The position numbers were made by a program, and so were the translations under genes. Positions 23,252-31,751 of a stretch of DNA of 44,915 nt are shown here, piece after piece; position 1 is the first letter of the stretch, and every line of letters starts with the position of its first letter. This DNA comes from an uncultured Acidimicrobiales bacterium (GTDB lineage Bacteria; Actinomycetota; Acidimicrobiia; Acidimicrobiales; UBA10347). The stretch lies in contig CALDYC010000027.1 in NCBI GenBank assembly GCA_937941245.1, forward strand, positions 1 through 44,915, written 5' to 3'. The notes below the pieces were generated by a model. That model had not been told where the DNA came from and did no database searches. It saw nothing but the letters and a program-made list of their open reading frames with translations.

Positions 23252-23297
23252 GAAGTGCTTTCAACCTAGATGGTCAGGCCATCGAGGCGGGGGATAC

Positions 23298-23753
23298 TCA
23301 GAAGGTTGACGAACCGCCGCCGGTTCCCTTGAAGTCATCAGAGCTAGGGATACCAACACCTGCATCTTTGCCGGACAGGAACGCACCCGCGGCAGTTGCC
23401 GCGGCGGCGATCAGGCCGAGGTAGATACCGAACTTGGTGAAGTCGTTGTCAGTCAGAAGCTTGAGCAGGATCAGCACAAAGCCAACGCCAGCGAGCACCA
23501 TTGCGAGCTGCTGAATGGCAAGGCCACCCACCTTCGCGGTGAACACGCCGAGACGGTCCAACACAATCAGTACGCCGGCTGCAACCACAAGAAGTGATGG
23601 GAACCAGGCCAGCAATCCGGCGCCCACAGCGTTCGAACTGTCGCTAAAACCGTCAAAATTCACGCCGTACCACGGCAGGAAGATGTTGATGAGGGCAACG
23701 AGTGCGCCACCGCCAGCAATCATATTGTTTGGAGAAAGTTTGCTCAGATCCAT
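23298..23753 (-). CDS. Unknown four-helix membrane protein
   Basis: I do not recognise a named family. The 151-residue protein has four hydrophobic segments: NNMIAGGGALVALINIFL, LAWFPSLLVVAAGVLIVL, IQQLAMVLAGVGFVLILL and FGIYLGLIAAAATAAGAFL. They are followed by a Gly/Ser-rich cytoplasmic-type end. A charged stretch (NFDGFSDSSN) lies between the first two helices. A strong GGGAGG site 5 bases before ATG 23753 fixes the start. It is monocistronic, with a terminator downstream. The function is unknown. Confidence 0.8.
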   Translation of the reverse strand: MDLSKLSPNNMIAGGGALVALINIFLPWYGVNFDGFSDSSNAVGAGLLAWFPSLLVVAAGVLIVLDRLGVFTAKVGGLAIQQLAMVLAGVGFVLILLKLLTDNDFTKFGIYLGLIAAAATAAGAFLSGKDAGVGIPSSDDFKGTGGGSSTF

Positions 23754-23909
23754 GCGGACCTCCCATGAATGAAACGACCGCCCTCGCCGACGGTCTCGTG
23801 AGCGTAAGTCAAGCAGATCCAGCAGGCATCGTGCGGAACATCCCTAGGGGATTACCCCTATTGTCCCGGGGACATGCGTTTTGGCCGCCGAAGCGCCCAG
23901 TCGCCTGGG

Positions 23910-24329
23910 TCAGCTTGACTTCAGAAACCAGCGCCGCGACCGTTCGTCGACGGCATCGCTGTCAAAGAACGTACGAGCAGCGAACCGCTCGTCGAATGTC
24001 GCATTCTCACGAGTCCATGCTTCGGCGAAGGGCTCAACGCCGGGATCGGTGGGTGGGGCCTGAGCAGCAGGGGCCCCGGCAGCTTGGAACTCGCGCAGGG
24101 GAATCGAGCGCATCTGGCCCGTTTCAGTCTGCTCGTCAACGTCATCGGTATGGGCTGGGTCCATCCGCGTCTCGGGCTCGTTCAGTACGAGTTCGAGCTG
24201 GGCGACGCGCCCACGAAGAGCGATCACCTCAGCCATGGCCTTTCGCACGATCTCGCCGTGAACACTGCACACACCGTCAGCGACGGCACAGGCATCTTCG
24301 GACATTTCAGTTTGGGGGATTGAGCGCAC
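23910..24329 (-). CDS. Unknown soluble acidic protein
   Basis: I do not recognise a family. The 139-residue protein begins at GTG 24329, supported by AAAGGACG with 6 bases between the AGGA core and the start; an internal ATG at 24305 is the alternative. Residues 10-50 contain CAVADGVCSVHGEIV and a helical stretch (AMAEVIALRGRVAQLELVL) that may form a short coiled coil. The middle is acidic and Pro/Ala-rich, and the C-terminus (FDERFAARTFFDSDAVDERSRRWFL) is charged and probably helical. There is no membrane segment. The 156 bases that separate it from the upstream membrane protein hold nothing I can identify. Confidence 0.62.
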   Translation of the reverse strand: MRSIPQTEMSEDACAVADGVCSVHGEIVRKAMAEVIALRGRVAQLELVLNEPETRMDPAHTDDVDEQTETGQMRSIPLREFQAAGAPAAQAPPTDPGVEPFAEAWTRENATFDERFAARTFFDSDAVDERSRRWFLKSS

Positions 24330-24444
24330 AACACGTCCTTTCGCTCCCCTCCATCATTCCGAATCGTTGGCCCAACCAGAATGGGCTGAAGTACCCACAG
24401 ATATTCGCGTTGGGTATGTCGCCAATATGCGCTAGTGGCGAAGG

Positions 24445-25155
24445 TCAGTGGCCAAACATGGCAAGCCATTGTTCGGCGCTCTTCGGCGCAAAGACGAAAT
24501 TGTGCTTGCGGGTCTCGCCCATCGACTGGCACGGTTCGGCCGAATAGAGGTGTCCGGGATAGAGCACGGCATCGTCTGGCACATGAGCCATGCGGCTCGT
24601 CAAGCTCGTGTACAGCTCTGCGGGGTCACCACCGGGAAGATCGGTTCGGCCGCACCCTTCGAGGAACAACGTGTCCCCGCCGAGCAAATGACCGTCAACA
24701 AGAAACACCTGACTGCCAGGGGTGTGACCCGGCGTGTGAATGAGTTCGATCGGGATCGCACCAACCATGACTGTGCTACTGCCGTCATGGATCTGCAGAT
24801 CATCGCCGCCGACGCCACTGACCTTCGTGACGAACTCGGCCTCGGCTGCCTGCACGTGCACCGGGACTTGCTGTTCGTTCAGCAGGTCGGCAATGCCCAC
24901 CAGCTGATGTCCCATCATTGAGCCGCCGATGTGGTCGGGGTGATAGTGCGTTGCCAAAGCTCCAACCAGGGTCATGTCGTCTTTGCCAGCGATCTCGACG
25001 AGGTCAGTCACGTTGTATGCCGGGTCAACGACGACTGCTTCGCCCGTCTCGGTATCGCCAACGAGGTAGCAGAAATTGCGCATTTGGCGAGCAATCGGAT
25101 CGTCGACGGCGAAGTCCCGACCCGAGAGCAGCTGACGAAAATACAGACGAGACAT
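24445..25155 (-). CDS. MBL-fold metallohydrolase (glyoxalase II / persulfide dioxygenase type)
   Basis: This 236-residue metallo-beta-lactamase-fold protein has the metal site THYHPDHIGG (His70, His72, Asp74, His75), a further His in HTPGHTPGS, the bridging Asp in GGDTLF and the last His in YPGHLYS. The arrangement fits hydroxyacylglutathione-hydrolase-like and persulfide-dioxygenase-like enzymes rather than true beta-lactamases. The substrate is probably a thioester or persulfide of a low-molecular-weight thiol, by family inference only. ATG 25155 has a TAGGCT hexamer 6 bases ahead and no ribosome site, so the mRNA is probably leaderless. It is divergent from pheA. Confidence 0.87.
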   Translation of the reverse strand: MSRLYFRQLLSGRDFAVDDPIARQMRNFCYLVGDTETGEAVVVDPAYNVTDLVEIAGKDDMTLVGALATHYHPDHIGGSMMGHQLVGIADLLNEQQVPVHVQAAEAEFVTKVSGVGGDDLQIHDGSSTVMVGAIPIELIHTPGHTPGSQVFLVDGHLLGGDTLFLEGCGRTDLPGGDPAELYTSLTSRMAHVPDDAVLYPGHLYSAEPCQSMGETRKHNFVFAPKSAEQWLAMFGH

Positions 25156-25161
25156 GACTAA

Positions 25162-25167
25162 AGCCTA
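25162..25167 (-). promoter_or_regulatory. -10 element of the MBL-fold gene
   Basis: TAGGCT on the minus strand is 6 bases before the ATG at 25155. Confidence 0.45.
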
Positions 25168-25294
25168 TTGAAGTCCACGACCTCCCCCAGAATCCGCCGA
25201 TCGACGTCAAACCAACCACGTCCCAAGCGTCGTCCTCACCGCGCCCTGAAACAATCACCAAGCAAAGTCGCCCCACGACACCGGACATCGCTTC

Positions 25295-25300
25295 TATCCT
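25295..25300 (+). promoter_or_regulatory. -10 element of pheA
   Basis: TATCCT is 6 bases before the GTG at 25307. No -35 box is clear. Confidence 0.5.
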
Positions 25301-25306
25301 CACGCC

Positions 25307-26242
25307 GTGACCAGTGCTGCACAATCCATCGGCTATCTCGGGCCTCACGGCACGTTCACTGAGCAGGCCATGCTGACCGTGCCCGAGGTCGGCGACTTCG
25401 AACGCCGGCTCTACACCTCAATGCCAGCGGTCCTCGGGGCCGTCGACAGCGGCGAGATCGACGTCGGATTCGCCGCCATCGAGAACAGCATCGAAGGAAC
25501 CGTCAACGCGACGATCGACACCCTCGCTTTCTCGACCGACCTGCTTATCCAGCGCGAAGTCGTGATCCCCATTTCGATGCAGCTCCTTGCTGCACCCGGA
25601 ACCTCTCTCGGCGACGTCACCGAAGTGGTGTCGTTTCCACACGCGATCGCACAATGCCGTTCGTGGCTGCAGCATCATCTTCCCCATGCGGCCCAGAGCG
25701 CTGCGAACTCCACCGCCGAGGCTGTCTCGATCGTCGCCGAAACAGCTGGGCCCACTCGAGCCGCAATCGGAAATGTTCTGGCTGGCGAGCTGTACGGACT
25801 ACAACCAATCGAAAGCGATATCCAAGACAACGACGGCAACGAAACCCGCTTTGTGCTCGTCGCCCAACAGGGTGTGCCGAAGATCACCGGCAACGACAAG
25901 ACCTCAATCGTCATCTTTCAACGCGATGATCGTCCTGGCTCGCTTCTATCGATTCTGCAAGAGTTCTCAGCACGGTCGATCAACCTGTCCAAGCTCGAAA
26001 GTCGCCCAACAAAACAGGGCCTCGGCAACTACTGCTTCATCATGGACCTCGAAGGTCACATCGCCGACGAAGTCATCGCAGACGCACTGAAGAACATCAT
26101 GGCTAAACAAGCTGACGTGAAATTCCTCGGCTCCTACCCCATCACCGGTTCAACTTCTATCGAGGTTCGGGCCGAAGCAAACGCACGTTGGAAGTCCGCC
26201 GAGTCGTGGCTCACATCGCTACGAGATCAGATTCGGTCCTGA
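25307..26242 (+). CDS. pheA: Prephenate dehydratase with ACT domain
   Basis: This 311-residue enzyme decarboxylates and dehydrates prephenate to phenylpyruvate, the last specific step before phenylalanine transamination. The catalytic domain begins with GYLGPHGTFTEQA and contains AIENSIEGTVNATID and the active-site TRF in NETRFVLV. The ACT domain (about 200-285) carries the phenylalanine-binding ESRP motif (SKLESRPTKQG) and GNYCFIMDLEGH, so allosteric inhibition by phenylalanine is expected. There is no chorismate mutase domain. GTG 25307 is supported by the -10 hexamer. The HisC/Pat aminotransferase at 11612-12703 could act next in the pathway. Confidence 0.95.
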   Translation: MTSAAQSIGYLGPHGTFTEQAMLTVPEVGDFERRLYTSMPAVLGAVDSGEIDVGFAAIENSIEGTVNATIDTLAFSTDLLIQREVVIPISMQLLAAPGTSLGDVTEVVSFPHAIAQCRSWLQHHLPHAAQSAANSTAEAVSIVAETAGPTRAAIGNVLAGELYGLQPIESDIQDNDGNETRFVLVAQQGVPKITGNDKTSIVIFQRDDRPGSLLSILQEFSARSINLSKLESRPTKQGLGNYCFIMDLEGHIADEVIADALKNIMAKQADVKFLGSYPITGSTSIEVRAEANARWKSAESWLTSLRDQIRS

Positions 26243-26252
26243 CACCCTCGGC

Positions 26253-26258
26253 TACGGT
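26253..26258 (+). promoter_or_regulatory. -10 element before the small membrane protein
   Basis: TACGGT lies 7 bases before GTG 26266, just downstream of the pheA stop codon. Confidence 0.4.
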
Positions 26259-26265
26259 CTCGAAT

Positions 26266-26694
26266 GTGGATCAGATCGACACTGAGCTCAGCCGAGATGA
26301 ACGGCTTCAGCTGGCGTTGCGCCAGGGAGCGCTCGTCCTCGCCGTGATCGTTGTGCAATGGCTCGTTGCGCGACGTGTACGCCCGGTCGACATGGTCGAC
26401 CGCGACATTGTCAGTGCACCATTCCAGTGGTCTGCCGTGGTCTGGATCTGTGTGCTCGCTCGTTCCGCTTGGAGCCACCGTGGCGACCCGATCCGAGCCG
26501 CAGAAGGAATCCCGATGATTTTCGGTCTCGGCGCCGGGGTGGTCTCGTTCGCGATCGGGCTGGTGTCCTCAAACCCAATTCCGTTGGGCGATCGGCTCAA
26601 CTTCCTCGTGGTACACGCGCTCGGCGTATCAGTCTTCTGGTGGGCAATCGCGACCGCCGCCAGTTTGTTAGTGGCGTTCGTCCGCAACCGGTGA
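26266..26694 (+). CDS. Unknown small membrane protein with three helices
   Basis: I do not recognise a family. The 142-residue protein has a charged N-terminus (DTELSRDERLQLALRQ) and hydrophobic segments at about 25-40 (GALVLAVIVVQWLVA), 85-108 (MIFGLGAGVVSFAIGLVS) and 117-138 (FLVVHALGVSVFWWAIATAA), with a further partly hydrophobic stretch near 55-65. GTG 26266 was chosen because a TACGGT hexamer lies 7 bases ahead; an earlier ATG at 26188 lies inside pheA. Its stop is 5 bases from the convergent end of the GGDEF-EAL gene. The function is unknown. Confidence 0.75.
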   Translation: MDQIDTELSRDERLQLALRQGALVLAVIVVQWLVARRVRPVDMVDRDIVSAPFQWSAVVWICVLARSAWSHRGDPIRAAEGIPMIFGLGAGVVSFAIGLVSSNPIPLGDRLNFLVVHALGVSVFWWAIATAASLLVAFVRNR

Positions 26695-26699
26695 CGGCA

Positions 26700-29276
26700 C
26701 TAAAGCGGAAGCTGTAGCACCGGCTCGTCGTAGCCAGCGAGCGAACGCACAAGTTCTAACGCATCGGGTTGTGGCATAGGACGCGCGATGCCGTATCCCT
26801 GTCCGAGGGAGCACCCAAAGGAGAGAAGCCGATCGACCGTGGCGGCATCGTCGATGCCTTCGGCGATACAGCGCAGGCCCAGGTCGATCGCAAGATGCAC
26901 GATGGTGCGCACGATGAAGACATCGTCAGACCGGAGTTGTTCAACGAATGTGCGGTCAATCTTCAGTTCGCTCATCGCCAGGCTGCGCAGCCGGCCCAGC
27001 GAGCTATGCCCCGTACCGAAGTCGTCGATCGACATGCCGACACCGAGACTGGCAAGCTCGCGCACCTGGTCTGCGACCATCGACGTGTCGCCCGTCAGAG
27101 CATCTTCGGTGACTTCGATGACCAGATCAGAAGGTTCAATATCAGTCGCAGCCAGTTCGATTGCCACTTGATCGGCAGCATGCGCCCCGATCAGCGAAGA
27201 TGCGCCGATATTCACCCCGACCCGAAGCGCCAGACCAGCAGAACGACATTGCTGCGCAAATGCAGCGCCAAGGCTGATTACTCGACGATCAAAGGTCTCT
27301 CGCTGATCCGAGACCTCGACCACGTCAAGAAACTGGTCCGGCGACAGCACGCCCAACGTCGGGTGGCGCCAACGCGCAAGACCCTCGAACCCGACGAGCC
27401 GCCCGTCGCGGAGATCGCACTGGGGCTGGAACCACAGTTCGAACTGGTCTGATTGCAGAGCCTGATGAAGCTCACTCGCCAGCATGAGGCGCTGGACAGC
27501 ATGCTCACTGTCCTCTCCGTCATAGACCATCCATCGGCTGCCGATGCTCTTCGCTTTGTACATCGCAATATCGGCATAGCGAAACAGCGTTGTCACGTCG
27601 GTGCCGTGATCGGGCGCGCACGCAATACCGACCGACGCGCTGATGCGCAAACCCATCCCGGCGACGGTTGACGGCTGCGACACTGCGTCGCAGGTTTCAT
27701 CGGCTATGGCCCGAAGTTGGGCAATGCTCGGGTTGCCGGTGATGAGTAGGGCAAACTCGTCCCCCCCGATGCGGGCAACGATGACATCGTCGCGTGCAAA
27801 GGTCGTCGCCAGGCGCTGAGAGATAATGCGGAGCAGATCGTCGCCGACCGTATGACCAAGCGTGTCATTGATTTCTTTGAAGCGGTCGAAGTCGACCATG
27901 AGCAGTCCAACGCACTCGTCCCCAGAGCGAGCCTCGAGCGCCTCGACGGCAGCTGCCATGAACATGAATCGATTCGGAAGTCCAGTCAGCCCGTCGTGGT
28001 TGGCCTGATGACGAATTGTTTGTTCACCAGCGACTACATCGCTGATGTCGTGCATGACCACCGCGAACAGGCCCTCGTTCAATGGCACCACTTCAATGTC
28101 GAGGACCACTGGTGGGGCTGCGGGCGCGACGTCGACCGACGTTGGCGAGAACCGGGTGAGCAACACCTTGTCGGGTTCAGGTCCGACCATGCGGCTCAGC
28201 GCGGTCTGGATAACCGGCTCACCACACCACTGGACCGTCTCAACGAGTGGCTGGCCGACTGAGTCGACCATGTCGATATTGAAACGTTGCGCGGCAGTTG
28301 CATTGATCTCGTCGACGATGACGGTGCCGCGGGCGTCATGATGACAGATGACGACCGATGCCCGAATGCGGCTCACCACGCCTCGGTACCGCTCGCGGCT
28401 CTGCTCGGCATCGCGCGCTCGACTGATGTCGGAAGATACGCCGCGTAAAAACGTCGCACCGTTCGGTCCGACCCGGACCTTGAGCTCTTCGGCAAGCGTG
28501 ACCCAGTGACCGTCTCGGTGACGCAGCCGGACGTTGCGTTTGATTACCCGGCCGTCGAGGTCGCCGCGACTTGGGTCGATCCACTGATATGCGTCGTCAG
28601 GGTGCATGTTCGAGTAGATGCCCGACGCAACGAACTCTTTGGCGGAGTAGCCGGTCACGCCAGCAACATCGCCGGTTGCGCCGACGAGACGGCCCGATTC
28701 GAAGTCGCCCTCCCATACGAATGACCCCGAGACGGTCGACATATCCGAGAGCGTGTCGCGCTCACGACGCCGATTGACTCGGGTCCAATCGACGTCTGCT
28801 CGCAGAATCAGCATCGCCCCAAAGATCGCGCTCGTAATCGCCCAGGCGTGTTCGATGTCGTGCAGGCGAGCCGTAAACGTCAGCACGATTGGCGTAAGCG
28901 CTCCGGCGATCAGAGCTTCGACCCGACTGTGCCGACGATTCAGACCGCTGATGAATCCCAGCGCGACGGCCGCAGCAATCATCCATCGCAACGGCGAGTG
29001 AATTGATGTCAGCACTGCCCCAAAGAGCATGCCGAGGTAGTTGACCAAATGATTGGTCTGGGGTGCCAGCCGGCTCGACAACCACCACGACGCGATGGTC
29101 GCTGCAACCAGATAGCCGACAATCACCCGCTGCCAGTCCCCGTCGTCTGGCAGCACAAGGTTGAAGATTGCCGTGCTCGCAAAGGCGACGGCGTAAATGA
29201 ACGGGATGAGCCGCACACCCAAATGCGCACGTGGGTCCTGCCACCACGCATCGGAGGTCGAGTTGTCCGATGCCAT
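26700..29276 (-). CDS. Membrane PAS-GGDEF-EAL protein (cyclic di-GMP turnover)
   Basis: This 858-residue signalling protein has an N-terminal membrane region of about six helices (15-165), two PAS-like regions (about 175-410, including FVWEGDFESG and GYSAKEF), a GGDEF domain and a C-terminal EAL domain. The cyclase motif RIGGDEF is intact near residue 503. The inhibitory RxxD site nine residues earlier reads RDDV, so product inhibition is probably lost. The phosphodiesterase motif is EGLAR instead of EALLR. The other EAL residues are present (VIEVTEDAL, SIDDFGTGHSSL, ELKIDRTF, AEGID, QGYGIARPMP), so hydrolysis remains possible. ATG 29276 removes 40 residues that belong to the remnant gene upstream. 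Confidence 0.9.
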   Translation of the reverse strand: MASDNSTSDAWWQDPRAHLGVRLIPFIYAVAFASTAIFNLVLPDDGDWQRVIVGYLVAATIASWWLSSRLAPQTNHLVNYLGMLFGAVLTSIHSPLRWMIAAAVALGFISGLNRRHSRVEALIAGALTPIVLTFTARLHDIEHAWAITSAIFGAMLILRADVDWTRVNRRRERDTLSDMSTVSGSFVWEGDFESGRLVGATGDVAGVTGYSAKEFVASGIYSNMHPDDAYQWIDPSRGDLDGRVIKRNVRLRHRDGHWVTLAEELKVRVGPNGATFLRGVSSDISRARDAEQSRERYRGVVSRIRASVVICHHDARGTVIVDEINATAAQRFNIDMVDSVGQPLVETVQWCGEPVIQTALSRMVGPEPDKVLLTRFSPTSVDVAPAAPPVVLDIEVVPLNEGLFAVVMHDISDVVAGEQTIRHQANHDGLTGLPNRFMFMAAAVEALEARSGDECVGLLMVDFDRFKEINDTLGHTVGDDLLRIISQRLATTFARDDVIVARIGGDEFALLITGNPSIAQLRAIADETCDAVSQPSTVAGMGLRISASVGIACAPDHGTDVTTLFRYADIAMYKAKSIGSRWMVYDGEDSEHAVQRLMLASELHQALQSDQFELWFQPQCDLRDGRLVGFEGLARWRHPTLGVLSPDQFLDVVEVSDQRETFDRRVISLGAAFAQQCRSAGLALRVGVNIGASSLIGAHAADQVAIELAATDIEPSDLVIEVTEDALTGDTSMVADQVRELASLGVGMSIDDFGTGHSSLGRLRSLAMSELKIDRTFVEQLRSDDVFIVRTIVHLAIDLGLRCIAEGIDDAATVDRLLSFGCSLGQGYGIARPMPQPDALELVRSLAGYDEPVLQLPL

Positions 29277-29281
29277 ACCTA

Positions 29282-29308
29282 AGTATGGAGTGTGTCGCGG
29301 CCTGTCAA
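29282..29308 (-). promoter_or_regulatory. Possible promoter of the GGDEF-EAL gene
   Basis: A consensus TTGACA (29303-29308) on the minus strand is followed after 15 bases by CATACT (29282-29287), which ends 5 bases before ATG 29276. The -35 box overlaps the stop codon of the upstream gene remnant. The spacing is shorter than ideal. Confidence 0.35.
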
Positions 29309-29436
29309 CGGGCCATTGCATAGAACTCATCGTTAGGTCGCATCGACGCCAAATTCGCCAACCGGTTGGACATCGCAAAGAACGCCGTAATCGCACCGAT
29401 GTCCCAGATCTCGTCGCTGGTGAATCCGGTCTCGTC
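29305..29436 (-). pseudogene. C-terminal remnant of an AhpD/CMD-family peroxidase gene
   Basis: Between the ABC-F stop and the GGDEF-EAL start, the minus strand holds 43 codons without a start codon that read like the end of a carboxymuconolactone-decarboxylase/AhpD-type protein: TSDEIWDIGAITAFFAMSNR, then LANLASMRPNDEFYAMAR and a TGA. The pattern DEIWDI-AI-AFF-SNR followed by RPN-EFY is, from memory, typical of the C-terminus of these alkylhydroperoxidase-like enzymes. The frame differs from that of the ABC-F gene, and an in-frame TGA lies five codons before the conserved stretch, so it is not a fusion or a complete gene. Codon use is normal, suggesting recent loss of the 5' part. It is too short to be functional unless read through. 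Confidence 0.7.
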
Positions 29437-31078
29437 AGCTGCTGTTGGTCAGGCGCTTGGCTAGACGAACCGTGGCCACCTTGTCAGGTTCAGCGAGCCC
29501 GACCATCGCCGTGTCGTAGTCCGGTAGCGCCCATACGTCGCCGTCGTCATTGATCAAGATGAAGCGATCAAATCCACCGAGGAATGTCCGGTCATGGCTG
29601 ACCGACACGATTGTTCCCTCGAATCCGTCGAGTGCCTGCTCGAGTGCTTCGGACGATTCGATGTCGAGATTGTCGGTCGGTTCGTCGAGCAACAACACGT
29701 TGTGGCCCTCGAGTTCCAGGCACAAGATTTCGAGCCGAGCTTTTTGACCGCCGGACAGCGTGTCGAAATGCTGCCGTGCGTGTGCGGCAAGTCCGTATCG
29801 GGCGAGGACCTTCATCGCCTTTTCGTCTTCGGTCACGCGCTCGCGGATGATGTCGAAAGCCTCACGGCCGATGAAGTCTGGCCGGTCATTGATCTGGGTG
29901 AAGGTTCCAACCGAAGTTCTCGGGCCCAACGCAATCGATCCCTCATCAGGTTCAGTCTCACCAGCAAGCGCTCGAAGCAAATGGGTCTTGCCGGTGCCAT
30001 TTGGTCCAATCAACCCGACACGCTCACCAAAATGCACTTCGTCAGAGAACGCGAAGAACAAGTCACCAATCGACACCCGTTGCAGATTCAGCACCCGCCT
30101 GGCCGAGTCAGCACCTCGCAGGTTGACGTGGATCACCTGATCCTTCACTGGCGGCGGAGGCGGACCAGCGGCCACGAAGCGTTCCCAGCGGGTCTCAGCT
30201 CCGTTGGCCTTGGTTGCGTTCTTGAAATTCTGCGCGGCGCGCTGTTTCATCACCTTCATGTGTCGAAACAGACGACGCTCTTCATCGTTCCAACGCTTGA
30301 GCGCGTCGCCCATCAGCTTCTGGCGCTTCTCACGCTCGGCCGGGAACGTGGCATATGTGCCGCCATGGACCCAGCAACCAGACCCTTCAATGACCACGAT
30401 CTTGGTTGCTACCCGTTCGAGTAACGCCCGGTCGTGGCTCACCATCACGATGGTGCTGCGGCACTGGCGGATCGCGTCTTCGAGCCACACCCGTGTCGGA
30501 ATGTCGAGGTAGTTATCAGGCTCGTCGAGCAGCAACACGTCTGCGCCTGAGCTGAGCAAGACATCGAGGATCAGCCGTTTGCGTTCCCCTCCCGATAGCT
30601 CTCCGACGCGCCGGGTGGCGACACTCTCAACCGAGGACTTCACACTTCGTTCGACCGCGGAGTCCCATTGCACTTCAAGTTCGTAGCCGCCAAGGTCGCC
30701 CCAGTCGGCGAGCGCTTCGGCATAGTCCATGCCGTCGGATGTGCCGTCGGCCATTGCTCGTTCGGCGACAACCAGTGCTTGTCCAGCGGTGCGCAGATTG
30801 GTTGGCGCCACGGTCAACAACAGGTCCCGGAGGGTGTCGTCGGGTTGTGACATACCAACGTCTTGCGTCATGGTCAGCACAGTCCCGCCGACAGAAAAGT
30901 CACCGCCATCGGGTGTGAGCTCACCAGCCAAGATCTTCAGAATCGTGCTCTTGCCAACACCATTGGGGCCAATGATCGCTGCGTGTTCGCCGGGAGCGAC
31001 GCCGAAACTCACATCGAAGAACAACGGCTCGGCACCGGCATGGGCAAAGTCAAGTTCAGAGACAACGACGCTGCTCAT
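29435..31078 (-). CDS. ABC-F family ATPase
   Basis: This 547-residue protein has two ATP-binding cassettes and no membrane domain, the mark of ABC-F proteins that act on the ribosome. Cassette one has GPNGVGKST, LSGGERKR and LLLDEPDNYLD; cassette two has GPNGTGKTH, LSGGQKARLE and LLLDEPTDNLD. The Lys/Arg-rich linker between them (EREKRQKLMGDALKRWNDEE) corresponds to the P-site tRNA interaction motif region. It resembles housekeeping translation factors of the EttA/Uup type more than antibiotic-resistance members, though the subclass is not certain. ATG 31078 begins MSSVVVSELDF. The stop is directly followed by the AhpD-like remnant. Confidence 0.9.
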   Translation of the reverse strand: MSSVVVSELDFAHAGAEPLFFDVSFGVAPGEHAAIIGPNGVGKSTILKILAGELTPDGGDFSVGGTVLTMTQDVGMSQPDDTLRDLLLTVAPTNLRTAGQALVVAERAMADGTSDGMDYAEALADWGDLGGYELEVQWDSAVERSVKSSVESVATRRVGELSGGERKRLILDVLLSSGADVLLLDEPDNYLDIPTRVWLEDAIRQCRSTIVMVSHDRALLERVATKIVVIEGSGCWVHGGTYATFPAEREKRQKLMGDALKRWNDEERRLFRHMKVMKQRAAQNFKNATKANGAETRWERFVAAGPPPPPVKDQVIHVNLRGADSARRVLNLQRVSIGDLFFAFSDEVHFGERVGLIGPNGTGKTHLLRALAGETEPDEGSIALGPRTSVGTFTQINDRPDFIGREAFDIIRERVTEDEKAMKVLARYGLAAHARQHFDTLSGGQKARLEILCLELEGHNVLLLDEPTDNLDIESSEALEQALDGFEGTIVSVSHDRTFLGGFDRFILINDDGDVWALPDYDTAMVGLAEPDKVATVRLAKRLTNSS

Positions 31079-31205
31079 GCCGCCAGGGTGCCACCAATAG
31101 CTGAAGACGCCACAACGGTTGCCACCCGCTGTATCGACGCCTGGTAGCTAGGTGTTCGTCTGTGATCTGGCCTCGGGTTCTGGCCCTGGCGAATCGACCG
31201 ATCGT

Positions 31206-31247
31206 CTAAAAACGCCGAAACCCCCGGACGAAACGTCCGGGGGTTTC
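31206..31247 (-). terminator. Terminator of tRNA-Ser(TGA)
   Basis: A 14-bp perfect stem (31217-31230 with 31234-31247) is followed on the minus strand by GGCGTTTTTAG, a clear intrinsic terminator 21 bases after the tRNA. Confidence 0.88.
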
Positions 31248-31267
31248 CGGTGTCAATGACACCTGAC

Positions 31268-31357
31268 TGGCGGAAGGAGGGGGATTCGAACCCCCGGGAC
31301 CCGTGAAGGCCCATTGGTTTTCAAGACCAACGCAATCGTCCGCTCTGCCATCCTTCC
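31268..31357 (-). tRNA. tRNA-Ser (anticodon TGA)
   Basis: On the minus strand GGAAGGA pairs with TCCTTCC. The anticodon stem TTGGT/ACCAA encloses CTTGAAA with anticodon TGA, there is a long variable arm, and GGTTCGAATCC forms the T loop. The discriminator is G and the 3' CCA is encoded. It reads UCA and other UCN codons. Confidence 0.95.
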
Positions 31358-31470
31358 GTCGCCGAGGCTAGCGAATTCCTCTGGCGTAGCGGTCACAGAT
31401 ATCGGTGCGGAAGTGGCCCGTGTACGGCGCTAGCCTCTGGCAATCGATGTACCGCTTGCGGCACATCCGA

Positions 31471-31562
31471 GGAGAGGTGGCCGAGTCAGGTTGAAGGCGC
31501 TTCCCTGCTAAGGAAGTAACGGGGCAACTCGTTCGGGGGTTCGAATCCCCCCCTCTCCGCCA
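31471..31562 (+). tRNA. tRNA-Ser (anticodon GCT)
   Basis: GGAGAGG pairs with CCTCTCC. The anticodon stem CTTCC/GGAAG encloses CTGCTAA with anticodon GCT, a long variable arm follows, and GGTTCGAATCC forms the T loop. The discriminator G and CCA are encoded. It reads AGC and AGU codons. Confidence 0.96.
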
Positions 31563-31563
31563 C

Positions 31564-31586
31564 ACGGCCGGGCATTGCCCGGCCGT
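31564..31586 (+). terminator. Terminator after tRNA-Ser(GCT)
   Basis: A 10-bp GC-rich perfect stem (31564-31573 with 31577-31586) begins 2 bases after the tRNA CCA. The downstream T tract is weak. Confidence 0.65.
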
Positions 31587-31671
31587 CGTCGCGTGCGGCC
31601 GGCGATCAGTCTCATCTCGCGGCGTATTTGAGGGCGTGTGGCGGGCTTCGACGGTCTACACTCGTGGCACT

Positions 31672-31745
31672 GCGCTCGTCGCCCAATTGGATAGAGCACC
31701 TGACTACGGATCAGGAGGTTGGGGGTTCGAGTCCCTCCGAGCGCG
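31672..31745 (+). tRNA. tRNA-Arg (anticodon ACG)
   Basis: GCGCTCG pairs with CGAGCGC, the anticodon stem CCTGA/TCAGG encloses CTACGGA with anticodon ACG, and GGTTCGAGTCC forms the T loop. The discriminator is G, and CCA is not encoded. The first anticodon base is expected to be edited to inosine to read CGN codons. Confidence 0.95.
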
Positions 31746-31751
31746 CTGGCT

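Noticed and set aside
24445-25155. MBL-fold gene as a beta-lactamase
   Set aside because: There is no signal peptide, and the motif spacing fits the glyoxalase II/persulfide dioxygenase group.
29435-31078. ABC-F gene as an antibiotic-resistance determinant
   Set aside because: The linker and overall layout look like housekeeping ABC-F factors, and there is no regulatory leader or mobile context.
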